Below, one piece after another: positions 1 to 5,562 of a stretch of DNA of 6,203 nt; the stretch's first letter is position 1; every line of letters begins with the position of its first letter. Source of the DNA: Polyangia bacterium (GTDB lineage: Bacteria; Myxococcota_A; Polyangia; Polyangiales; Polyangiaceae); contig JAUILJ010000512.1 of assembly GCA_030433055.1 (NCBI GenBank), forward strand, positions 1 to 6,203, written 5' to 3'. The notes below the pieces were generated by a model that was given only the letters and a program-made list of their open reading frames with translations, had not been told where the DNA came from and did not search any database. The position numbers and the translations under genes are program-made.

Positions 1-1
1 T

Positions 2-346
2 GTGATCCCCGCGGCAATCGTGGGCACGCTGCTCTGGTTGGTCGCATCGATCGGTTTGTCCACGTTCCTGGCTCACATGAGCTCCTTCGGCCGAACCTAC
101 GGCGCGCTGGCCGGCGCGATCGGTCTCTTCCTCTGGTTCTATCTCTCGGCCCTCGCCGTGCTGGTCGGTGCCCAGGTCGAGGCAGAGGTCCACCCACCGA
201 GCCTGCGCAGGGCGCGGCCAGAACCGCCACCTCCCGCCAACGCTGCCCCCGACGAACCCAACCTCGCTCGCCCCCTCCCAAACTCGGGAGCGGCTCGCGA
301 GGCTGAGCTCCATCGAGCGACTCTCACCCAATCAAGCTGGAGATGA
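2..346 (+). CDS. YihY/BrkB-family inner-membrane protein, C-terminal part (5' end outside window)
   Basis: The frame is open at the left edge, so the GTG at position 2 is probably an internal valine codon and not the start. The 114 visible residues contain two hydrophobic segments (about residues 2-24 and 34-59) joined by a short loop with a FGRTYGALAGAIG stretch, followed by FLWFYLSALAVLVGAQVEAE. This matches the last two membrane helices of the YihY/BrkB (UPF0761, formerly mis-called ribonuclease BN) family, in which a YG(A/S)L motif and a final GA(E/Q)xxAE signature close the membrane domain. Family members are polytopic inner-membrane proteins of about 280-350 residues. Transporter roles have been proposed, but the biochemical function is not firmly established. 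After the last helix comes a cytoplasm-type tail of about 50 residues (66-114) rich in Pro, Ala and Arg, which looks disordered. The gene ends at a TGA (344-346) inside the end of the convergent GIDE gene, a 23-bp tail-to-tail overlap. Confidence 0.85.
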   Translation: MIPAAIVGTLLWLVASIGLSTFLAHMSSFGRTYGALAGAIGLFLWFYLSALAVLVGAQVEAEVHPPSLRRARPEPPPPANAAPDEPNLARPLPNSGAAREAELHRATLTQSSWR

Positions 347-1067
347 CGCCCAGCAGCGTGCCGGCAGCGGCGGCGGCAGCTCCTCCCATCAAGCACAGCT
401 TCGCGGTCTTCGCGGCGCTGCCCATCAGCTCGTCCCGGCTCTTGGAGCTCATGACCAGCGACGCGAACTTGGGGCTGGTGATGAGCGCTCCCTCGTTGCG
501 GCCACAGACGTAGAGGCTGGTCTGCAGCGGCATCACGCGCTCGATACAGGTGAACTTGTTGGCCTTGGAGAGCGTGGGGTTGACGAAGGCGTAGTGACCA
601 AACTGAATCGGCTCGCCCTTGCCCACCGCACCTTTCAAATCCGCAAGGAAACCTTCCTTCTTCGTTTCCTCGAAGGTCTTGCTGAATGGATCGAAGTCCC
701 CTCCCTGGCTGGCGTCAACCCGCACGGCCCCGGAGCCGTCATTCACGAAGAACTCCGCGCACGCCTTTTCGTCGACGTAGTCCTTGCTCTTGGTGCTATC
801 GCCGTCCTTCCACTCACCCACCACCTTGAGCTCGTAGTACAGGCACTCGGTCCCTGTCACTGGCGAGCGCAGCGGCTGCTGCACGACGACGCTGCCCTGC
901 GTGCTGATCGCGCCCCTCGCCCCGGCGAGCTGAGCGCCCTTGGTGGCGGCGTCCCCTGTCGAGACGAAGGGAGCCTTGGCCAGGCGACCCGCCTTGTACT
1001 TCTGCATGGCCCCGAAGATGACGACGATGATTCCGATTCCAACGATGATGGCTGCGATGCTTCCCAT
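324..1067 (-). CDS. GIDE-domain membrane protein lacking a RING finger
   Basis: The 247-residue protein starts with a membrane helix (about residues 3-20) and ends with a second hydrophobic, Ala/Gly-rich segment (about 222-246). Between them lies a soluble domain resembling GIDE, the domain between the membrane helices of the mitochondrial E3 ligase MULAN/MAPL. The clues are PLRSPVTGTECLYYELKV (residues 65-82), where the PL-SP-(L/V)TG-x-x-C-x-YY pattern is typical, an acidic strand FFVNDGSGAVRVDAS (106-120), and CIERVMPLQTSLYVCGR (174-190), resembling the family's E-x-IP-x-G-x-x-VYV-x-G segment. SSKSRDEL (207-214) precedes the last helix, as in relatives. Bacterial members are often labelled 'E3 ubiquitin ligase family' from this domain alone. 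No Cys/His RING pattern is present here, so ligase activity should not be assumed. The start was set at the ATG at 1067, which has a good Shine-Dalgarno sequence 8 nt upstream and places the signal-anchor helix at the N-terminus. An upstream in-frame start at 1148 would add 27 polar residues. The function is unknown. Confidence 0.8.
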   Translation of the reverse strand: MGSIAAIIVGIGIIVVIFGAMQKYKAGRLAKAPFVSTGDAATKGAQLAGARGAISTQGSVVVQQPLRSPVTGTECLYYELKVVGEWKDGDSTKSKDYVDEKACAEFFVNDGSGAVRVDASQGGDFDPFSKTFEETKKEGFLADLKGAVGKGEPIQFGHYAFVNPTLSKANKFTCIERVMPLQTSLYVCGRNEGALITSPKFASLVMSSKSRDELMGSAAKTAKLCLMGGAAAAAAGTLLGVISSLIG

Positions 1068-1075
1068 TTTGAATT

Positions 1076-1083
1076 CTCCTCTC
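1076..1083 (-). promoter_or_regulatory. Shine-Dalgarno sequence of the GIDE-domain gene
   Basis: Read on the minus strand, GAGAGGAG is followed by AATTCAAA and then ATG (1067-1065). The AGGAG core with an 8-nt spacer is a near-ideal ribosome binding site. It decides the start in favour of the internal ATG over the upstream in-frame candidate at 1148. Confidence 0.8.
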
Positions 1084-1252
1084 GAGCCCCGCGTCAGACC
1101 GCGCGGCTCGTGCTCTTTCGAACAATTTCCCTGTGGTAATTTATTCAACCGCAGGCATAGGCTTGCGGCACGGGCAGGCAGCGCCGCGCTTCTCGGCTCC
1201 GCCCCCGTCGTGGGTTCATCGCCATCTACCGACCGCCCCCGGCTAAACTCCC

Positions 1253-1270
1253 ATCAAAGCGGATCAAAGC
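1253..1270. repeat. Tandem ATCAAAGC direct repeat with 10-bp period, plus a distant third copy
   Basis: ATCAAAGC occurs at 1253-1260 and 1263-1270, the two starts exactly 10 bp apart (about one helical turn). A third copy lies at 1364-1371, 5 bp past the STAND gene stop. The first and third copies share the longer ATCAAAGCGG. The 8-mer stands out in GC-rich DNA and the spacing fits a protein binding on one face of the helix. No regulator family is recognised, and chance cannot be excluded for so short a unit. Confidence 0.4.
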
Positions 1271-1330
1271 TCCGCCACGCCCGGAGAGGACACGCAGGTT
1301 CCCCCGTATTTTCATGGGGTTAGGGAATCT

Positions 1331-1359
1331 GTCTCCGCTCCTCAGCCAGCTGGGGAGAC
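1331..1359 (-). terminator. Dyad after the STAND gene, possible transcript-end hairpin
   Basis: GTCTCC (1331-1336) and GGAGAC (1354-1359) are perfect inverted 6-mers, and a nested CAGC/GCTG pair lies between them. The dyad is 17-45 bp downstream of the STAND gene stop on the minus strand, a suitable place for a terminator. No run of U follows it in the minus-strand transcript, so it is not a classic intrinsic terminator. It could instead be a 3'-end stabilising hairpin or chance. Confidence 0.3.
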
Positions 1360-1375
1360 GCCGATCAAAGCGGGC

Positions 1376-3913
1376 TCAGACCCGCGCAACCGGCACGTCA
1401 CTGCCCAGGGCGTAGCCGTCGTCCAGCGTACGGATCAACGGTTCGAGGCCGAGCTTGCGCAACGTCGAGAGGGCCACACGCAGGCGCTGCGTCGCCGCGG
1501 CCTCCAGGATGCGCTCACCGGGCCATCCCGCGTCGATCAGCTGAGCCCGTCTACACCCCGCCCCCGCCTCACGGGCTTCCGCGAGCGCGCCCAAGATCGA
1601 GCTGAGCGCCTTGCGTTTTCCGAGTGGGATCTGCTCACCACCGGGAGGTCGGAACCACGAGCCGTCGCGCGCAACCAACCAGCTGTCGGGCTCGGATCGC
1701 AGAGACTGCGTCTGGCGCCGCGAGGCGCAGCGCTCGAGCACCCGGAGGTCGAGCTCTCGCAGGCTGTGCTCCGCGGCAAACGGACTCGGCCCACCCCGAG
1801 ACAGCGCACCCGCCAGGTCCGCCAGCTCCTCGAGCCCCACCCGCTGCGCCTGCTCTCGGACCTGCCCAAATAGGCGCAACGCGCGGGACTCGGCTCGGGC
1901 CTCACGCTCGAGCTGCGCCAGGTGCAGTGCGCAGAACGACCAGGCTCGACTCCCCGCAGGCAACTGCGCCATCGCCAGCTCCAGCTCGACGAAGGCAGCG
2001 CCAGCCTGCCCTCGCTCCCTGCGGGTGATGCCCAGGTGGTAGCGAGCGAGCGCGGCTCTGCGCGTCGAGCCCTGCCGTGAAAACCCACTCGCGGCCTCTG
2101 AGAAGTAGCCCTCAGCGACCGCCAGTCGCTGACCATGGAGCGCTTCCCGCCCCCGCAAGTAGCCGAGCCGCAGGGACAGGCCATGGGCGAGCTGAAGCGG
2201 GCCCGCTGCGACACTCCGTGCCCCGCGGATCAGCTCCTCGGCGCCTCGCAACTGGTCGGCCATGCCCGCGTCGTCGCTCAGGTCGGCACACACGTCGGCC
2301 AGCAGGAGTCGTGCCGCCGCGCGACACAGGTCGAGGCTCGTGGCCTCGACCGGTATGCGCGCCAGGCACCGCTCGCCTTGCACGCGCGCGGCGTCCAGCT
2401 CCTGGAGCGCGCGGTAGGCCTCTGCAAGCTCCAGAGACCGCCACGGATCGGTGCCGGGGCCAACCAGATCCCGCGCGCGCTCGAGCGTACTCCGCGCGTC
2501 TTTGAGCTGCCCCGTCTCCGCGAGCGCCGTCGAGAGCACGAGCAGCGACAGGAGCTCGAGATCGCTCCGAGCCGCCCGCCGCGCAAAATCCAACGCGCGC
2601 AACGCGAGCGCCGAAGCGCCCTTGGGCTCCCCGCGTGCGAGCTGCGCCTTCGCCTGCAGCGCCATCGCCTCGCAGATCAGTGGCAGTGAAGCGCCGCTCG
2701 AGTGCGAGCGCTCGATCACCTTGGACAGCACGCGCTCCAACCCCGGACTCAGCTCGCCACCGAGCTCGAGCGGCTGCGCAAAGCCACGAGAGATCAGCCT
2801 GAGCGCGGCGTCGGCGTAGCGGGTGGACAGCTGAGGTGCGCCGCTCGCCCGCTCGAGCACGGCGTACAGGTTCTCGACCTGTACGCCGTCGCCCTCGCTC
2901 GCGTAGTGCTCCGCCCACGCCAGCTCGATGCGCTGTGCTTGCTCGCTGGGAGTCCGCGTCAGCACGAAGCGGCGCAGCGGAGGCGAGAGGAGCAGGCGCT
3001 CCGCGTCACGCAAGAGCCAGGCGCGCCGACGCAGCGCCGCGAACAGCTCGAGTGCGTCCCCGGCTGCGGGGAGACCATGGCCAGCTCCCAGCGCCTCCAG
3101 CACGGCTTCCAGCTCTTCGAGGTTGGCGCCTGCGCTTGGCCAGGCAAGCACCATCAGCAAGGCCTGTAGCTCTGGCTGCAACCCTTGCCACGAGGAAACA
3201 AGAACCGCCTCCAGCGAGACGTGGCGCCCCGCCTTGTTCCCCTGACCGAGCTGCATTCCTTGTGAGCGGATGCGATGCAGGAGCGCCGGAACCGGCAACA
3301 CGTCGAGGCGCGCGGCGGCCAGCTCGAGAGCCAGCGGGAGCCCGCCGAGCTCGTGACACAACTGCCCAACGAAAGGCCCGTGTGCTTGGGGCACCTGCAC
3401 ACCCAGGCGCGCCGCCAGCTCCCCAAACAATGCCCGCGCGGCGTCCTCTGTCAGCGGAGCCACCTCGATCACACGTGCGCTGGGTAGGCCCTCGAGCAGG
3501 TGGTCAGGGCGCTCCCGCTGGGTGATCACGACGCGTAGATCAGGAACGCGGTCGAGCAACTCGCCCACCACCTCAGCCATCCAGCCCGCGACGCCGTCAG
3601 CATCATCCAGCACCAGCCCGAGGGGAGCCTCGGCGTTGAGCAAGCGCGCGAGTTCAGGCACCTGCTCTGCGCCGCTCAGCGACCCCGGGTGCAGCGCCTC
3701 CATGAGCAGCCGTGCGGCGCTGACCCCATCGTGGGCAGCCTCTAGCCCAACGTGGATCCAGCGCTCTTCACTATCCCGCGGAAACGCCTTTCGCGCCAAG
3801 AAGGACTTGCCAACTCCCGCCGTGCCCCACAGCCCAAGCGCGCGCCACGCCGCGCCTGCGAGCACCGCTTCGAGCTCACCGCGGCTCGAGTCGCTAGGCA
3901 GTCCTGAGCGCAC
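1376..3913 (-). CDS. STAND/NB-ARC-like ATPase with TPR-like middle and C-terminal OmpR-type winged helix
   Basis: Numbered from a GTG at 3913, the product has 845 residues. The N-terminal NTPase shows a Walker A motif GTAGVGKS (30-37), a Walker B strand LGLVLDDADG (98-107, Asp103/104), a sensor-like RVVITQRERP (127-136), LTEDAARALF (154-163) and the GGLPLALELAAARL stretch (190-203). This GLPL motif is the hallmark of NB-ARC/AfsR-type STAND ATPases, which switch between ADP and ATP states. About residues 330-720 are Ala/Leu-rich helices of TPR style, likely a ligand- or partner-sensing superhelix. The last 94 residues (752-845) resemble an OmpR/AfsR-type winged helix: IPLGKRKALSSILGAL, a recognition-type region LIDAGWPGER...QRLRVALSTLRKLGL, and a wing DDGYALG. 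It is probably a signal-responsive transcription regulator, though DNA binding is inferred. The start is uncertain. GTG codons at 3913, 3922 or 3925 and ATGs at 3955 or 4012 are all in frame, and none has a clear ribosome binding site. The kinase reading frame occupies 3894 upward, so 3913 gives the shortest overlap (20 bp). Overlap suggests translational coupling to the kinase gene. Confidence 0.85.
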   Translation of the reverse strand: MRSGLPSDSSRGELEAVLAGAAWRALGLWGTAGVGKSFLARKAFPRDSEERWIHVGLEAAHDGVSAARLLMEALHPGSLSGAEQVPELARLLNAEAPLGLVLDDADGVAGWMAEVVGELLDRVPDLRVVITQRERPDHLLEGLPSARVIEVAPLTEDAARALFGELAARLGVQVPQAHGPFVGQLCHELGGLPLALELAAARLDVLPVPALLHRIRSQGMQLGQGNKAGRHVSLEAVLVSSWQGLQPELQALLMVLAWPSAGANLEELEAVLEALGAGHGLPAAGDALELFAALRRRAWLLRDAERLLLSPPLRRFVLTRTPSEQAQRIELAWAEHYASEGDGVQVENLYAVLERASGAPQLSTRYADAALRLISRGFAQPLELGGELSPGLERVLSKVIERSHSSGASLPLICEAMALQAKAQLARGEPKGASALALRALDFARRAARSDLELLSLLVLSTALAETGQLKDARSTLERARDLVGPGTDPWRSLELAEAYRALQELDAARVQGERCLARIPVEATSLDLCRAAARLLLADVCADLSDDAGMADQLRGAEELIRGARSVAAGPLQLAHGLSLRLGYLRGREALHGQRLAVAEGYFSEAASGFSRQGSTRRAALARYHLGITRRERGQAGAAFVELELAMAQLPAGSRAWSFCALHLAQLEREARAESRALRLFGQVREQAQRVGLEELADLAGALSRGGPSPFAAEHSLRELDLRVLERCASRRQTQSLRSEPDSWLVARDGSWFRPPGGEQIPLGKRKALSSILGALAEAREAGAGCRRAQLIDAGWPGERILEAAATQRLRVALSTLRKLGLEPLIRTLDDGYALGSDVPVARV

Positions 3914-5333
3914 TATCAGCACCACGCACCGCGCCCAGCGCCGCGGCCAGCTCATGCACACTGGCGAAGCGATCTGCTGGCTGCTTCGCCAGGCCCCGCG
4001 CGAGCACGTCATCCAAACCTGTCGGGCACTCGCTCCCCAGGAGCGAGCTCGCGGGCGCCGCAGGCTCAGTGAGCAAGCGGGCGTACACGCTGGCCAGGGT
4101 TTGATCCATGAACGGCGGTGCGCCGGTCGCCATCTCGTAGATCACCGCGCACAGGCCATAAATATCGCTGCGCTGGTCGACCGCTTCACCCCGCGCCTGC
4201 TCCGGCGACATGTACATTGGAGTGCCCACCGCGGCCCCGGTGGCTGTGATCCGCGAGGTAACGGCATCGTCGATAGGCTTGGCGAGGCCAAAGTCCAAGA
4301 TCACCGCGCGCTCGAGGCCCTCGGCTTCGCGGCGAATGAACACGTTGGCTGGCTTCAGATCACGGTGAATCAGGCGCTCTTCGTGGGCTGCCGAGAGCGC
4401 CGAAGCGAGATCCAGCGCGAAGCGCTGGGTCTCTTCCCAGCTCAGCTTCCCAACCCGCTGCAGCCGCGCCTCGAGGGTTTCCCCTTCGAGGTGATCCATC
4501 ACCATGAACAGCGTGCCGTCCGCCGCGCGGTCGAAGTCGTGCACCGCGACGATGCCGGGGTGCCCGATGCGATTGACCGCCAGCGCCTCACGTTCGAAGC
4601 GCCGCTGGGCGTCCTCGCTGACTCGCAGATCACGACGAATGGTCTTCACGGCGTAGCGACGCCCCGTGCGCAGGTGCGTGGCGGAGTAGACGTCCCCCAT
4701 CGCACCGGCTCCGATCAGCTGCCCCATGCGATAGGTGCCACCGAGCAGCGCGCCCACCATGCTCCCCCCCGCGTTCGCGCCTTGCTCCTGCGCCTGGTGC
4801 TGCGCCAGCACATCGCTTCCCAGCACGTGCTTGCGCGGACCGATACCGCTGCTGTCTTCCCCCGGAATCGAGAGGTCCTCGTCAGAGTCAGGCGCCTCAT
4901 GCCCAACGAGCCACAGCTCGCCTTGATCCATGTCCGTGATGAACCCGTGAGTCGCGCCCTGCAGCGCCAGCGAGGTAACGCGCTTGGCCGGCATCCCGAG
5001 TATCCGCGCTGCGGTCACCACGCTGCTCCCCGGGTTCTGCTCGGCGATCGCGATGAGCCGTTCGTAGTGCCCGGCTCGCGCCCAGTTCGCCAGTCCGCGC
5101 CAGAGCATGAAACCAGTGATGGACAGCGGGAGCAGACCGAACACGAAGAGGATGGTCGCTACCGCGCGATCCTCCCATGGGTTGTCTTGAGCGCCCCAGA
5201 TGAACATCAGCACCGCGAGCAATACCCAGAAGCTCGCGAACACAACGCCAGGCACGCCGAGGCCAATGAGCCACAGCGCACGACGCCTCAACGAGCGGCG
5301 AACCGGGTGAAAGCGCTCCAAGCTGATGCGCAC
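3894..5333 (-). CDS. Membrane-anchored eukaryotic-type Ser/Thr protein kinase (N-terminal membrane hairpin, C-terminal kinase domain)
   Basis: The product has 479 residues. An Arg-rich N-terminus precedes two membrane helices (about 20-46 and 57-78) separated by only about 10 polar residues, so there is no real extracytoplasmic sensor. Residues about 86-145 resemble a small winged helix (RLIAIAEQNPG, then VVTAARILGMPAKRVTSLAL). A polar linker (145-190) leads to a complete kinase domain (about 200-465). It has the Gly loop IGAGAMGDVY (207-216), Lys230 in YAVK, the helix-C Glu249, the catalytic HRDLKPAN (323-330), DFG (347-349), an activation loop ending VGTPMYMSPE (369-378) and RSDIYGL (388-394). 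All catalytic residues are present and it is an RD kinase, so it should be active and activated by loop phosphorylation. PknB-type kinases usually have the reverse order, kinase first and membrane helix after. The start is GTG at 5333, the most upstream start in frame (a TGA lies at 5369-5367). No clear Shine-Dalgarno sequence is visible. The STAND gene overlaps its 3' end, so the two are likely co-transcribed and functionally linked. Confidence 0.93.
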   Translation of the reverse strand: MRISLERFHPVRRSLRRRALWLIGLGVPGVVFASFWVLLAVLMFIWGAQDNPWEDRAVATILFVFGLLPLSITGFMLWRGLANWARAGHYERLIAIAEQNPGSSVVTAARILGMPAKRVTSLALQGATHGFITDMDQGELWLVGHEAPDSDEDLSIPGEDSSGIGPRKHVLGSDVLAQHQAQEQGANAGGSMVGALLGGTYRMGQLIGAGAMGDVYSATHLRTGRRYAVKTIRRDLRVSEDAQRRFEREALAVNRIGHPGIVAVHDFDRAADGTLFMVMDHLEGETLEARLQRVGKLSWEETQRFALDLASALSAAHEERLIHRDLKPANVFIRREAEGLERAVILDFGLAKPIDDAVTSRITATGAAVGTPMYMSPEQARGEAVDQRSDIYGLCAVIYEMATGAPPFMDQTLASVYARLLTEPAAPASSLLGSECPTGLDDVLARGLAKQPADRFASVHELAAALGAVRGADSALRTA

Positions 5334-5562
5334 GATCTGGACGCTAGCATGCCGCGCGACGCGCTCTCAGGCCCGGAATGTCTACGCGCAAATCGCTCAC
5401 GTTTTCGGGCGCCATCGACCCCAGCCCGAGTCTCTGGCACGCCGCCTGACAGGCCTCGGCGGCTGGACGTAACATCTCGGATTCATGGGTACTTCACGTC
5501 GAAACACGCCCGGTGTGCACGTCCCGCCACGCACGCCCAACTGGTCTGACCAACCCAGCTGC
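5334..5562. other. Intergenic stretch upstream of the kinase gene
   Basis: These 229 bp separate the end of the cobyrinate synthase gene from the kinase start, both on the minus strand. The size leaves room for a separate promoter for the kinase-STAND unit, so the pair need not depend on the cobalamin gene. I see no convincing -35/-10 pair and no strong U-tailed hairpin. The notable element is the TGGTC-T-GACCA palindrome listed separately. Short open frames across this stretch lack recognisable protein features. Confidence 0.55.
5542..5552. promoter_or_regulatory. Perfect 5-1-5 palindrome TGGTC-T-GACCA, candidate GntR/FadR-type operator
   Basis: TGGTC (5542-5546) and GACCA (5548-5552) are perfect inverted half-sites around one central base. 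The 1-nt centre cannot form an RNA hairpin loop, so a DNA-binding dimer site is the more likely role. The TGGT...ACCA arrangement resembles operators of the FadR subfamily of GntR regulators. It lies 10 bp beyond the cobyrinate synthase stop and about 210 bp upstream of the kinase start, in the only sizeable gap that could hold the kinase promoter. No GntR gene is visible in the window. Confidence 0.35.

Larger units (their letters stand above)
1068..1375. other. Intergenic stretch between the STAND regulator gene and the GIDE gene
   Basis: About 308 bp without a credible gene lie between the end of the STAND gene and the start of the GIDE gene, both on the minus strand. The part nearest the GIDE gene (about 1120-1148) is clearly more AT-rich than the surroundings and is the likeliest promoter location for that gene. 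A TTGAAT (minus strand, 1148-1143) could serve as a -35 box, but no good -10 hexamer sits at the right distance, so no promoter is called precisely. The middle holds a tandem ATCAAAGC repeat, and the part nearest the STAND gene holds a dyad; both are listed separately. Open frames crossing this stretch have no recognisable protein features. Confidence 0.6.

Noticed and set aside
168..1139. A 323-codon plus-strand open frame across the GIDE gene
   Set aside because: It runs antisense to the GIDE gene, which has membrane helices, recognisable motifs and a strong ribosome binding site. The plus-strand product has none of these.
1120..1148. A sigma-70-type promoter for the GIDE gene built on TTGAAT
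   Set aside because: The region is AT-rich and well placed, but no acceptable -10 box lies 16-18 bp from TTGAAT, so only the intergenic note is kept.
1301..1319. CCCC...GGGG hairpin with an AT-rich loop
   Set aside because: The stem is only about 4-5 bp with a 10-nt loop and no U-run, which is too weak to call a terminator.
2112..2918. A 268-codon minus-strand frame inside the STAND gene
   Set aside because: The translation is almost only Arg, Ala and Gly, a frame-shifted reading of the TPR-like region, and the main frame is continuous through it, so there is no sign of a frameshift.
3522..5549. A 675-codon open frame on the plus strand opposite the kinase and the start of the STAND gene
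   Set aside because: It lies antisense to a gene with a full set of kinase motifs. Its translation is rich in Arg, Pro, Ala and His with no domain pattern, as expected for a shadow frame in GC-rich DNA.
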